From Pseudoips prasinana (lineage: Eukaryota; Arthropoda; Insecta; Lepidoptera; Nolidae): a stretch of 64,000 nt of DNA. Made by a program: the position numbers and the translations under genes. The DNA is taken from NCBI GenBank assembly GCA_951640165.1, contig OX621252.1:28851934-28915933 (forward strand), read 5' to 3'. Of this stretch, positions 21,229 to 32,269 are shown in pieces. Numbering within the stretch: position 1 is the stretch's first letter; each line of letters starts with the position of its first letter. A model generated the notes under the pieces. That model was not told the DNA's origin. It saw nothing but the letters and a program-made list of their open reading frames with translations, and searched no databases.

Positions 21229-21475
21229 GACGTGGTTGGCCAATGCTTGCCTTTCACGCCGCAGGTCGTGGTTTCGATTCCCATACAGGACAGATATTTG
21301 TGTGCATGAACATGTCTGTTTGTCCTGAGTCTCAGTGTTATTATTTATATAAGTATGTATTTACAAAAGAAAAGTAGTATATGTAATATATCAGTTATCT
21401 GGTTTCATACAAGCTATGCTTAGTTTGGGATCATATGGTCGTGTGTGAATAATGTCCCAGGATATTATTATTATT
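21229..21475 (+). repeat. SINE-B
   Basis: GACGTGGTTGGCCAATGCTT, B box GGTTTCGATTCCC, middle CATGTCTGTTTGTCCTGAGT, and a tail ending in a short ATT repeat. Confidence 0.82.
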
Positions 21476-21745
21476 CTGCCACCCGCTACACTCCACTCTA
21501 GTCAAATTGAAAACATAGTACCTACACCAATAATGGGTTTCAGTATGCAGATTGACGTACACTACGAGCATCTGGTGCTTAGATAAATTTAATCTGGTAT
21601 GTGCATATCCTGTTTGTAAAGTACCCCGCAATACAAGAATATTTTTAGCAACTCAATCTTAATCTTTTTAATTTTGGGTTAGCACTTTGCCTTGAATCCT
21701 GAAACTTGATTTAAGTTGCGGGATTAAGAGTGAAGTGCCATTCCA

Positions 21746-22008
21746 AAATAATAATATCTTATCTTATAATATCTCAGGACATAATTCACACTCGGTCATC
21801 TGATAACAAACTAAGCAGAGCTTGTATTATGTAAACCAGATATCTGATACTATTTTTTTTTGGAAATAAATACTTATATAGATAATTACACCCAGACTCA
21901 GGACAAACAGACATATTCATGCACACAAATGTTTGTGCTGGGTGGGAATCGAACCCACGACCTGCGGCGTGCGAAGCAAGCATTTACCAACCACGTCACA
22001 GACCCGTC
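21746..22008 (-). repeat. SINE-B, reverse strand
   Basis: The left end is the ATA-rich tail. The right end complement is GACGGGTCTGTGACGTGGTT. B box complement GGGTTCGATTCCCACC. It faces the copy at 21229-21475, so the two form an inverted pair. Confidence 0.82.
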
Positions 22009-22308
22009 AATCTCTAAACTTATACGATACAAAAATATAATATATTATGTTTACAAACACTAAGTGTATTTTAAAATGTAACGAGTGACCATATAAAAAT
22101 AAAGTTGTGCCATATAATAAACTGCTGCAAAAACATTCTCATTAAATCTATCTCAATATATTTTAACGAAGTTTCCTTATAAGTTGTTTTTACGTTAATA
22201 AATCCTTTTGCGTTAATAAACGCAGAACGCTAAATGATAATAATGGAATTGAAATGTATTATTATAAAAATATGCTGTGTATGTGTTGTGCGTGGCTACG
22301 GCATAGAA

Positions 22309-22510
22309 TATTGTCACCCCATCTCATCCCGTTGGGGGTATAGAAGTCATCCCGAACGGGCAGCAGCGTTTGCCACTCCATTTAATCCAGTGGGGGGCGT
22401 CGAAGTCGGAGGAGATATCTGTCAAAGAACGGACAACAACGTCTCTCTGTGTACTGCGATCAACCCGTCTGCCAAGTGTGTGGCGATTATGGCATTTCCC
22501 TCCAACTGAT
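22309..22510 (+). repeat. RTE-tailed SINE, tail missing
   Basis: TCACCCCATCTCATCCCGTT, then TACTGCGATCAACCCGTC and GGCGATTATGGCAT, match the body at 36083-36260. There is no TGA tail, so it is broken at the 3' side. Confidence 0.6.
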
Positions 22511-22767
22511 GGACACAACTCCATTGTGTAAATCTTTTTACACAATGGAGCATTTAGGCCTTTGAGCCTGTGATGAGCGCCACCCATGTACACTCGCAAC
22601 ACCAGAGGTGTCACGGGTGCGTTGCCGGCCTTTAAGAGTTAGCAAACAAGTGTTGCTGTCCCTTCCCCCCCCCCCCCCCGAATGAGCTCTGGCGACTTTA
22701 CTCACACGCAGAAACACATGATTAAAGTTATTAATGTTATTATCAAAGAATGTCTTCTGCAAGGTGG

Positions 22768-23285
22768 AGGTAGGGTTGTCTGGAAGAGATCGCTGTAAGC
22801 GATAAGACCGCCAATTATACATTATTTAATATTATTAATTATATTATTATTTATTATTATTATTTTTTTTTTCTCTCTATAAAGTTTATACAATGTACTT
22901 CTAGTTAGGAACAATTACTCATATACATAAAAACTTTTGAGAGAGCTGGAGTTCGTACTAGGCTCGAGACCTGTATGACAAATCTCCAGGCTCCCCCTTC
23001 TTGTTTTTATTTCTTGTTATTGAATCATACAGAACATCATTTTTAATTTAATATTTTGTTGTACACTGCTTGTACCCATTATATAATAATTTCACTCTCC
23101 TAATGGTTTGCTGGAAGAAAATTCATTAATGAATTAAGCTCGCCTATGTACATGACTTTTTATTGTAAAGTTTTATTTAAATGTATGTTTATGTGTGCAA
23201 TAAAGAATAAGAATAAGAATATATATCTTGTTATTGATGAATGATGTTCTGTAAATGGTGTACAATAAAGTGTATTTATCTTATC
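22768..23285 (+). mobile_element. LINE tail of the 28.8-kb type, interrupted
   Basis: GGTTGTCTGGAAGAGATCGC and GCGATAAGACCGCC are also found in the 3' untranslated region of the LINE at 28.8-32.0 kb (31915-31955). The end, GTACAATAAAGTGTATTTAT, then CTTATCTT, matches that element's AATAAAGTGTACTCTATCTA end. Confidence 0.7.
23024..23225 (+). mobile_element. Second LINE tail with (AAGAAT)n end
   Basis: Flanked by perfect 12-bp target duplications TCTTGTTATTGA (23012-23023 and 23226-23237). It holds TGTACACTGCTTGTACCCAT and ends GTGTGCAATAAAGAATAAGA. The reverse-strand CR1-like copy at 25200-25765 has the same 3' end. Confidence 0.85.
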
Positions 23286-23680
23286 TTACTTCCCCAGTCG
23301 GGATGCTCTTTGAGCGAATAAACGCTGTGCCCTACTTCTCTAGAATGACAATAATCTTGATAATAATAATCTAGCTATTAATACTAAAAAAACGAGAAGA
23401 GCTTACAGTAGTCACATAGCGATCGAATTTATATGCATATTAAAAATTAATTATCTGGTACTTAAAACAGTGAAGGAAAACATCGTGAAGAGACGCCTAA
23501 GAGTTTTCCAGAATATTCTTGATGACATGTGAAGTCTACCAACCCGCACTTGACCTGCATGATGGTACATGGCCTATGCCCTCTCACTGTGAGAGGAAGC
23601 CCTAGCCCAGCCCTAGCCCTGCAATAGGTATGGAACCTATCACTGATTGAACTTTTAATACATTAATATTTTCCTCGATT

Positions 23681-23825
23681 CTACAGACGCCAGCACATCA
23701 AGTTACCCCAATCTGTCAAATTTCCCAAATTAAAAGTGAACTATATGATAAAGTGATATATGTAGTTGTAAATCTATAAAATTTATTTGACAGATTGGGG
23801 TAGCTGGATGTGCTGGCGTCTGTAC
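23681..23825. mobile_element. MITE-1
   Basis: Terminal inverted repeats CTACAGACGCCAGCACATCA and GGATGTGCTGGCGTCTGTAC, with AATCTGTCAAAT in the arm and an AT-rich centre. Confidence 0.85.
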
Positions 23826-24065
23826 ATATATATAACTAGATAGCTAAGATCATATGCAACAACTTTAGTTCTATCACTTTTCATAATTTGTTAGATTTAA
23901 TTTTGTTACCAAAATAAATATTAATTTTATTTCCCGCTTCAATGTTTTTAACTTAACACGCATCGCAGAGATTACTGCCGCCAATATCCAACATGGTTTC
24001 CAAATTTTCCTACAGCAAGCCGTGAAATTAAATAGTTACATTTTAAAATCTGGTCATCATTACAA

Positions 24066-24446
24066 ATTGAGATGTCTTCCCGGCCGAATTTCGGTCACGG
24101 CGGCCATTCTCAATGAAGATTAGAATTTCGCAGGACATAATAATATTATAGTGCACAAGTGTGTGCACAAACACAGGAGCACTTTCTATTCTATCACTCT
24201 CATGATCCGATGGGACGAATAGCGACACGACCGGAAATAGGTCAGGTACAGAACCGACGGCTTTACGTGCTCTCCGAGGCACGGGGGTCTAATACCGCCA
24301 AATTTCAGACTTTGGGCTGATACTGAGAAATTTCTTTTTACGGAAAAATCCCACAATAACTAATAATTTTTGGCCCGACCCGGGATTTGAACCTAGCACC
24401 TCATTTTCTGCGTTTGAACACGCTACCGCTAGACCAACGAGGCAGG
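24066..24446 (-). repeat. SINE-D, most complete copy
   Basis: Complement head CCTCGTTGGTCTAGCGGTAG and GTGCTAGGTTCAAATCCCGG. The 3' end in complement is GACCGAAATTCGGCCGGGAA. It keeps the full middle, including the CGTCCCATCGGATCATGAGA block. Confidence 0.85.
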
Positions 24447-24748
24447 AAGTCATTACAAAGTATTCTGTTCAAGAAAAATGATCCCAAATACTGAGGTTAG
24501 TGTGTATTAATAGCGTCCCCCTAAGTGAGTGTTATAACTTCACTAAGAACGTTACCTTATTTCGATTTACCTATCGCTATAAAATAGTAATATGTAGTCT
24601 AATATCGTGCTTACTCACCATAATGTGTATTTCCCAAATAATTTAATTTATTACCCCAAAGTCTCTAGAGTATTGTAATTTAGGTCCTGGGTTCGATTTC
24701 TGTTTCGGAAATTAGAATTAGGTATGCTCGATACCTGTCGAGTGAGTG

Positions 24749-25196
24749 AATTTAGTGCGGTATGATATATGCTCTGGTATTAAATAACAAGTAGTGTTAC
24801 GCTATTATAACGAAAAATAAATGTAGCTATGATAACGAAAATCGGGCTTAATTTCGAATACGACGGCCAATCTCAACGGAGATAAGCATAATTTTATAAT
24901 GGCGAAAGTTTGTGAGTGTGTGAGTGCCTATGTTTGTTACTTTTTCACGTCTAAACGGCTGATGCAATTTTAGTAAAATTTGGTATCGAGTTAGCTGGCA
25001 CCCTGAATTGACACATAGGATATAATTTATAAAGTTTAACGCGGGTAAAACTGCGGGGCACAACTAGTTTTTATAATTGAAACACTCAATTGCTCAGGCT
25101 TTTAGGTCAATTTTAATGTTATTGGTAATTAGTAAGGTTTCTAAAGTAACCGCTTGCCATCAGGTTGGCCGTTTGCATGTATGGAAACTTGGCAGT
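24749..25196 (+). mobile_element. Repeat R3, second copy, with Helitron inside
   Basis: Same length and ends as 18380-18827, with roughly eight substitutions. No clear target duplication flanks it. The inner Helitron ends CACAACTAG at about 25067. Confidence 0.8.
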
Positions 25197-25199
25197 ATA

Positions 25200-25765
25200 A
25201 GTAAAGTGTAGATAAAACCAAAGTATTCTTATTCTTATTCTTTATTGCACACATAAACATACATTTAAATAAAACTTTACAATAAAAAGTCATGTACATA
25301 GGTGAGCTTAATTCATTAATGAATTTTCTTCCAGCAAACCATTAGGAGAGTGAAATTATTATATAATGGGTACAAGCAGTGTACAACAAAATATTAAATT
25401 TAAAATATTGATAAAATACACACAAATATTTACATACAATACCTAATAATATGTATATATATAAAGAATAAACTACATAAAACCTACATATCTGTTATAT
25501 ACATAAATTAAAGAGATAAGAAATGATTCTTAATTCTGTTCTTAAATATACTTAATGACGAGCTATCACATATGAAGTGTGGTAGAGAGTTCCAAAGGCG
25601 CACTGCTAGTACAGTAAACGAGCCATCATAGCGGCTGGAAGTATGAGAAGGAGTCCTTAGAAGAAGAGAAATAGCTGTGCGACAAGGTTTGCCTCTAGGC
25701 ACCAGATATTCAAAGCGTTCACGGAGATAGATGGGAGCAACAGAGTCAACAAGTCCCAATCTCAA
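25200..25765 (-). pseudogene. CR1-group LINE, C-terminus and 3' end
   Basis: The frame at 25508-25765 encodes the last 85 residues of a CR1/Jockey-group polyprotein: VAPIYLRERFEYLV, then GSFTVLAVRLWNSLP and FKNRIKNHFLSL at the C-terminus. The equivalent parts of the LINE at 29642-31654 are APIYLKQRFEFV, SFTVQAARLWNLLP and FKISLKKHFLSL. A 3' untranslated region of about 280 bp runs to a (TTCTTA)n end at 25229-25245. It shares that end with 23024-23225. 5' truncated. Confidence 0.85.
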
Positions 25766-25782
25766 TTTTTAATATACCTAAT

Positions 25783-26038
25783 TAATAATAATAATATCTA
25801 GGGACAATGTCACACAGATCATCCTAGCCCCAAACTAAGCAAAGCTTGTACTATGGGTACCAGGCGACGATATACATACTTATATAGATAGATAAATACT
25901 TATATACATAGAAAACATCCATGACTCAGAAACAAATATTCGTGCTCATTACACAAATAGTTGCACTTACCGGGATTCGAACCCAGGACCACCAGCTTCG
26001 TAGGCAGGAGCACTACCAACTAGGCTACGGTGACCGTC
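25783..26038 (-). repeat. SINE-A with (ATA)n tail
   Basis: Near full-length copy inserted next to the truncated 5' edge of the CR1-like fragment. It has the tail, GATA segment and tRNA-like head. Confidence 0.85.
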
Positions 26039-26317
26039 AATTAATCTCCAATTGAATATTATGTTCGAAAAGCAATATTATCATGTTATTAATAAGGCGA
26101 GGTAAAACAATACTTGTTAAACAATCATATTATGAGTGCTAAGTTACATAACGCTGTTTCGATTAAACTTTAATTTTCCAGCAAGACCCTTGATTAGGGT
26201 AGCTAGTTATGCAATATTTTTGCGGATATTTCTTATACCGCTGTGCCAAATATTGAAACTCGCGCTTGTTCTCAGCAGAAAAATTTAAATGATCTTGAAA
26301 TTATGTTTTTGTTGACT

Positions 26318-26345
26318 TATGTATATATATATATATATATATATA
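26318..26345. repeat. (TA)n microsatellite
   Basis: About 12 TA units directly before a SINE-C head. Confidence 0.85.
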
Positions 26346-26347
26346 AG

Positions 26348-26543
26348 TGACTGCACGTGTGTTGCAGCGTCTACGACAGTCGCCTCGCCTCTTCGTGTCG
26401 CTGGTTCGAGTCCCGCGCCGGATAACTATTTGTGTGACCCATAAATAGTTGTTCTGAGTCTGGATGTAATGAGTGTCCGTCAATTATATGTTTGTAAAGT
26501 ACCCCGCAACACAGGGATTAAATTCCCTAATGCGGGCATAATT
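26348..26543 (+). repeat. SINE-C
   Basis: Head ACTGCACGTGTGTTGCAGCG, B box GGTTCGAGTCCCGCGCC, tail AGTACCCCGCAACACAGGGA and a CCCTAATGCGGGC end. Confidence 0.83.
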
Positions 26544-26716
26544 AACTTTTTTTTGCAATCAGCAAATGGGTACCAATTTCGGCATTAGCTACAGCAAGAA
26601 TTGCTGTACCACTGGTTTTCTAGTTGGCCCCAGTGATTGACATCATACATATAATTTCTGTATAGGTATTACAAAATATCAAAAGAAATTCTGTTATTAA
26701 TTATCAACAGCTCATT

Positions 26717-26901
26717 CTAGGTTCTCGAGTGGCGCCAACGAACCGGAAGACGCAGCGTGGGCAGGCCCGACAAGATGGACCGATGATCTTGTGCGGGTCG
26801 TTGGAAACTGCTGGATGTGAATAGCGCCGGCAATTGTAGAGATCTTTGGGGAAGGCCTTTGACCAGCAGGACGTCTTTCGGCTGATATTATAGCGATGAT
26901 G
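26717..26901 (+). pseudogene. RTE LINE 3' fragment
   Basis: Starts in the KVLEWR codons (GGTTCTCGAGTGGCG) and ends CGTCTTTCGGCTGATATTAT with GATGATGA. Small deletions break the frame. Confidence 0.85.
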
Positions 26902-26961
26902 AACTACTCATTCCTATTACAGTATGAAATAGTTTCTAATGGGAATTTTGCGCTTTCAAAA

Positions 26962-27230
26962 AAATAAAAATAAAAAAGGTTTTTATTCACGTAGACTTTA
27001 AAAAAGCGCTTGTAAATAGTCAGAACATGTTTGTAGTAATATAGTTGTATACATTAGATATTATTTCTAGTAACATAGATATTTAGGTACATCTTGTATG
27101 AAAACATTTATAAAATTTATTTTATTACAGAAATGATATTTAGCTAGCTCGTATCAAGTTATTGTCAAGAGATAATGTTTAATTATCTAGTTTAAGTCTA
27201 ATATTTTTACTACATTTTTTTGATTGATTG
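26962..27230 (-). repeat. Dispersed repeat R1
   Basis: Matches 1288-1563 (TAGTCAGAACATGTTTGTAG, TAGCTAGCTCGTATCAAGTT). Here it ends next to (TTGA)n. Confidence 0.65.
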
Positions 27231-27490
27231 ATTGATTTCATAATCCATATTACACAAAACCTTAGTAGTTAGTTCTATTGAATAAACATTTTTAAACCAA
27301 ATGTTTGTACCGTGTTTTATATTAACTCGACTGGTTACCCTATTTTATCCAAGCAGCTTGATTAAATCCGCCATTTAATTTAATTAGATTCTTGTAAGTT
27401 AATAAATGTAACTTGCTACTTGCTGTAAGTTCCGCGGTAATTTGTTAGCATTACATTCTGTTTTGGTTACTTTGAATCAGATTTTTGACT

Positions 27491-27561
27491 TAAGTTTTGA
27501 GTAAGTTTTCTTGTTTATTTTTCCAATCAAATATAAACAAAAATACTTACTCAAAACTTTA
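27491..27561. repeat. Hairpin of about 70 bp
   Basis: AAGTTTTGAGTAAGT near 27495 is mirrored by ACTTACTCAAAACTT near 27548, with CTTGTTTAT/ATAAACAA inside. A small palindromic element or MITE remnant. Confidence 0.6.
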
Positions 27562-27606
27562 CAAATTATTTACCACATCGCTTGATGTTTTTATAATATT
27601 ATAAAA

Positions 27607-28156
27607 AGTAGCAGCAAGTATCTGAGTTGATTGAATACAAGGTAAATTGCGGTATACGATTTATAACGTATTAAAACAACTACTTACTAGACCTCGTTCA
27701 AACCAATTTACGCTGGAAGTTTGCATGGTAATGTACCTATATTATATTTTTTTTGTTATTTAATCATTCTCTTATTTTAGAAGTTAAGGGGAGGGGGACA
27801 CACATTTTACCCCTTTGGAAGTGTCTCTCGAGCAAAATATTCAATTTAGAAAAAAAAATATTTGAAACCTCCATATCATTTTTGAAGACCTATCCATAGA
27901 TACCCCACACACAAGTATGGCTTTAATGAATAAATGTTTTTTGATGTTGAGTGCAAAATTAAGTGGGTTATTTCCATTTTTGTGTGAAAATCTTAATGTG
28001 GTTCACAGAATACATCTACTTACCAAGTTTCAACAGTATAGTTCTGACAGTTTCGGAAAAAAGTGGCTGTGACATACGGACAGTCAGACAGAAAGACATG
28101 ACAAATCAACAAGGGTTCCGTTTTTTGCCATTTGGCTACGGAACCCTAAAAACCGC
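27607..28156 (+). mobile_element. Dispersed element R2, forward
   Basis: Starts in GCAGCAAGTATCTGAGTTGA and ends TTTTTTGCCATTTGGCTACG plus GAACCCT. The outer CGGCCAAGTGCGAGTCGG end is lost. The 67-codon frame at 27963-28166 is the transcript of its microsatellite-bearing end and not a gene. Confidence 0.75.
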
Positions 28157-28436
28157 TTCTAATTAATTAGATAACATTATTATTTTTAGTTACATAACGA
28201 CATTTAGATGTACGGTATATATTAAACAAACACTTATGTAGATATACATATGCTTAAATGAGTCTATCCATCATATATCCTAGTAACACTTTGGATTATG
28301 TACCAGTGTCTTACATATTAAATGTTCCCTTTATTATTTAACTATAATATAAAATAAACTACGATAAACGTACACTAATTACTTTGCAAAGCTAAGCTTA
28401 GCAATATGTGGTTGGACGTGACTTTGTACACGCTTT

Positions 28437-28577
28437 GTACAGACGCCAGCACATCCAGCTACCCCAATGTGTCAAATATCTTTTATATATTTTCAACGTT
28501 ACCACTACAGCATAAGGTTCACTTTCAATTGAGGAAATTTCACAGATTGGGGTAGCTTGATGTACCGATGTCTATAC
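28437..28577. mobile_element. MITE-1
   Basis: GTACAGACGCCAGCACATCC on the left and a diverged right arm ending GATGTCTATAC. Middle TAAGGTTCACTTTCAATTGA. Confidence 0.82.
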
Positions 28578-28779
28578 TTCATATCGAGTAGTTTTGTAAG
28601 TATGAACAACTAATTCAATTTATTAGCTGTACTTGAGATTATTACAAATATTGCTGGAGGCGCTCACAATCAGTTGTTCTCAACGTAAGTGATCAGTTCT
28701 GATTATTTTATACTTGCAGGAGGTATAGTAAACTGTAAAGGTGGCATAAAACAATAAAAAAAAAACAATAAACTTAGTC

Positions 28780-29173
28780 CCAACTTACAGTCATGTTATA
28801 GTCATGGGTGACTTCAACACTTGCCTACTTAAAACAGATTCACGATCTTCTTCACTTCAGTCTATAATTCAATCACACAATCTTTCCCTATTGCCTCTTA
28901 ATGCTACGCATAATTTTCCAAACTGTACACCATCTCTTTTAGACTTAGTTATTGTTTCTTCCAAGGGGCATGTGGCTCATTATGGCCAATGCCCTGCGGA
29001 CTCTTTTTCTTATCATGACCTTCTTTTCTTATCTTATAAAATTCGTCCACCTAAAGCAAAACCTAAATTTCTTCTGCAGCGCAATTTTAGTGGCATGAAC
29101 ACTGATAATTTACGGAAAGACGCTAGTGCTATTGACTGGAGTTCACTTATTTCTTCTGACTCTATTGATAATA
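28780..29173 (+). pseudogene. CR1-group LINE, endonuclease C-terminal part
   Basis: Reads VIVMGDFNTCLL with the GDFN motif of the APE endonuclease, then SLLDLVIVS and the SFSYHDLLF segment that holds the catalytic His of the S-D/Y-H motif. About the first two thirds of the nuclease is missing, so the LINE is 5' truncated at about 28780. The frame runs without a stop into the solo LTR at 29179 and is taken up again after it. The longer frame reported to 29274 is read-through into the LTR. Confidence 0.85.
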
Positions 29174-29178
29174 AGGTG

Positions 29179-29639
29179 TGTTGTGGTCACCAGAGGTTAA
29201 TGCGGTGTAGGTCGTGGGCCGTGCGTGGAGCTCGGCAAAAGAAAACAATTGTGTCGCACGGCACAGTTTATTAGCACACGCAAGCAAGCGGTGTTCACAA
29301 GAGATGGAAGGAGAAAGTCACAGGAGAGTTTAGATAGAAAGAAAGCACAGATACAGTAAAAGTAGCAACGCGAACGTAATATTATAGCGGTAAAAAATGG
29401 ATTAGAGCGACGTGCGCTTCGCGTCTCAGTGCCGGCTGGACTGGCGGCGGGGCGCGGCCGCAGTGCGCTCGCGCAGGTGAGAACCCCGCGTTCGCCCCAC
29501 CGCACCGGTACAGTTATCACTACTAATAAAGAATAAAACGTATGCGTTTGTGCTACGATGGAATTATTTGTACAATAATAAAAAATAATATTGTAATTAA
29601 ATATAAACAATTAGAAATATGCGTACGCAGTACGCCACA
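29179..29639 (+). mobile_element. Solo LTR inserted in the LINE ORF
   Basis: A 461-bp block starts TGTTGTGGTCACC and ends GTACGCCACA, the TG...CA termini of LTRs. Exact AGGTG lies on both sides (29174-29178 and 29640-29644). The 3' half has a very GC-rich stretch (29405-29510) and then AATAAAGAATAAAACG, a likely poly-A signal region. No internal retroelement sequence remains, so it is a product of LTR-LTR recombination. A 5-bp duplication fits Ty3, Copia or Bel/Pao; the clade is not determined. Confidence 0.85.
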
Positions 29640-29644
29640 AGGTG

Positions 29645-31654
29645 TATTTGCTTGAAACATTATTAATTCAATTATACGACGTCCACGCGCCTATCAAGCG
29701 CGTCAAACTAAAACATCTTCCTGCTCCATGGCTCACTGAAAATATTAGAAAATTAATAGATAAGAAGGCAAAAGCCAAGTCTCGATACAAATCTGATCCT
29801 TCAGACAAAAATAAACAAAAATATTATTCGGTCAGGAATCACTGTAATAAGGTGTGTAGGAATGCTCAACGCCAACACATTCATAAATCTGTCCAAAATG
29901 GAGACCCAGCAAAAGTCTGGAGATACTTGAGATCTTTGGGGATAGGGAAGTCACGTGAAGACAACATTTCTAAAGATTTAGATATTGAGTCACTAAATCT
30001 TAATTTCTCAACGTCGTCCAATTTTGATAGGACCATAAAAAATAATACTCTGCAGCGTCTTCCATCACTTCCTACCCCTAACCACTCACAATTTAATTTT
30101 AATCAATTCTCTGCTTGTGATGTCAAGAAAAGCGTACTATCAATCACATCCAATTCTATTGGAAGTGATTGTATCAGTCGTAATATGGTCCTTCCCATAC
30201 TAGATGAGATCCTACCAGTCCTTGTTCACATCCTAGATTACTCAATTGCCAGTGGTACATTTCCTTCTGCTTGGAAAACTGCGCAAATTACTCCTATACC
30301 TAAAAAACCTAATTCTTCTTCCTTTTCTGAGTATCGGCCCATCTCCATTTTACCTTTCCTCTCTAAAGTCCTGGAGCGTCTTATCCATCACCAACTGAGT
30401 TCATTCCTATGTACGAATTGTCTCCTTAATCCATTGCAGTCCGGTTTCCGCCCCGGCCACAGTACAACCACAGCACTGGTCAATATTACGGATGATATCC
30501 GACTGGGCATGGAATGTGGTAAGATGACGGTGCTTGCGCTGCTAGACTTTAGCAATGCATTCAACACCGTGGACTTTGACATTCTGCTTGGCATACTACG
30601 CTCTCTTAACATATCTCCAAAGGCAATTGATTGGTTTCGTAGTTACCTGTTTGGTCGTCGGCAACGTATTCGCATCGAAGAGTCATATTCTTCGTGGTGC
30701 TATACTAGTGCAGGCGTGCCACAGGGTGGCGTTTTATCTCCATTACTCTTCACAATATTTATAAACTGTATTTCCTTTAATCTAACTTCTTCTTACCACC
30801 TTTATGCAGACGATCTACAAATTTATACACAGGCACCTATCGAACGACTTGGTGAAGCAATGGGTGTCATTAATAGTGACTTAGGTCGAATAAACCAATG
30901 GAGTTTGGAGCATGGTCTAACGGTGAACCCATCTAAAACTCAGGTTATTCTCATGGGAAGTTCACGCATGGTAGCCAAGGTTGACTGGTCACTAATCCCC
31001 CAGATTATATTTAATAATACGGTAATACCCTTTAGTGATAATGTGAGAAATCTGGGGATATACTTTGATACAACGCTTTCGTGGGGTCCACAACTTGAAC
31101 AAACTAGTCGCAAATTATATGCGGCAGCAGGTTCCTTACGAAGAATGCGTAATTTTCTCCCAACCGCCACTAAAATTGCTCTTGCTGAATCTCTTCTTTT
31201 CCCCATCCTTGACTATGCTGCTGCCAGTTATCTTGACCTTACAGAGGACAAACTTGATAAACTCGAGCGTCTCCAAAATTCCTGTATTAGATTTGTATTT
31301 GGACTTCGCAAATACGATCATGTCTCTGAATTCCGGAAAAAACTCGAGTGGTTACCAATCCGCCTTCGCCGTAATACTCACATACTTTGTCTCCTTTACA
31401 ATATTTTGTTTAATCCGACAGCTCCCATTTACCTTAAGCAACGGTTTGAATTCGTTTGTGATACACATTCTAGGCCTTTGAGATCATCAGAGAACTTAAA
31501 ACTACATATCCCAGTGCACTCTACAGATTTTTTTGATAACTCGTTTACTGTCCAAGCAGCCCGGCTATGGAATTTACTTCCTGTAGAAATTAGGCGTGCA
31601 CAAACCCTAGCATCTTTCAAAATTTCCTTAAAAAAACACTTTTTATCGCTCTAA
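29645..31654 (+). pseudogene. CR1-group LINE reverse transcriptase, long open frame
   Basis: 670 codons are open from 29642 (the first ATG straddles the LTR junction). A basic linker (KAKAKSRYKSDPSDKNKQKYY) is followed by the RT: SAWKTAQITPIPKKP, EYRPISILPFLSKVLE, LQSGFRPGHSTTTALV, ALLDFSNAFNTVDFDIL (catalytic Asp), SAGVPQGGVLSPLLF, YHLYADDLQIY (catalytic Asp pair, about 30805-30820), HGLTVNPSKTQVILMGS, NLGIYFDTTLSW. The thumb and C-terminal region ends RLWNLLPVEIRRA and FKISLKKHFLSL. DFSNAF, YADDLQ and the C-terminus point to the CR1 side of the Jockey superfamily. The RT itself looks intact; the element is dead because its 5' end is missing and an LTR splits it. Confidence 0.92.
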
Positions 31655-32033
31655 ATATCTTTATCTCTTCTTTTCTTGTCTCTTAACTTCTTTTAGTAAC
31701 CTCTTTCTGCATAACTCCTTAATTAAAAAGATATATAATATATGTATGTATAGTATATTATTATAGTATAGTATTATTAGTATTTATACAAATATAAGTA
31801 TATATTTATGAAGCTTGTACATATGTAATGTATGTATGTAATAACGTTTAATACACACGATAGTACACTTACAACTACCGCCTTTTCCATCTTAATTCTT
31901 CTTGTCCACCCAACGGTTGTCTGGAAGAGATCGCTACAAAGCGATAAGACCGCCGATTGTACCTATATTTTCTTTATTAAGATATTATGTATTGTGTTTT
32001 CTGGTGCAATAAAGTGTACTCTATCTATCTAAT
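31655..32033 (+). repeat. 3' untranslated region of the CR1-group LINE
   Basis: Pyrimidine-rich start, then GGTTGTCTGGAAGAGATCGC and AAAGCGATAAGACCGCC (a short hairpin, GATCGC...GCGATA), then GTGCAATAAAGTGTACTCTA with a (TATC)n end. The same end is present in the scrap at 22768-23285. Confidence 0.8.
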
Positions 32034-32269
32034 AAAGTTCATATTTATAAAAATATTTGCTGCCAAATAAAAAATACGAAAAGAGCACTATACTATAATA
32101 TAAAAATGCTACCTATATTGCTATATCGAGTAATTGACTAAATTTATAAAAAAAATTAAATGCATAAATATAATTCAAGCTAACCCTGGTAACGGCAGAG
32201 TTAGCTTGGTGATTCAAAAAAACATCCTTTTTGAATTTTGTAGAAATAAAAAACGTAAGTGAACATCGT
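32034..32269. other. Unassigned
   Basis: AT-rich, no gene. TTAGCTTGGTGATTCAAAAA near 32200 is not seen elsewhere in the window. Confidence 0.4.

Larger units (their letters stand above)
22555..23355 (-). repeat. LINE tail-T split by two nested LINE tails
   Basis: Tail-T runs on the reverse strand from 22555 to the GCAAGGTGGAGGT at about 22767. It resumes at about 23286 with ACTTCCCCAGTCGGGATGC to about 23355. The intact order is seen at 41730-42018. The interruption (22768-23285) is a LINE tail that is itself interrupted. Confidence 0.75.

Noticed and set aside
27963..28166. Small gene of 67 aa
   Set aside because: It lies inside element R2 and follows its microsatellite-bearing end.
29197..29610. 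Reverse-strand gene of 137 aa
   Set aside because: It lies entirely inside the solo LTR, whose GC-rich part leaves chance frames open.
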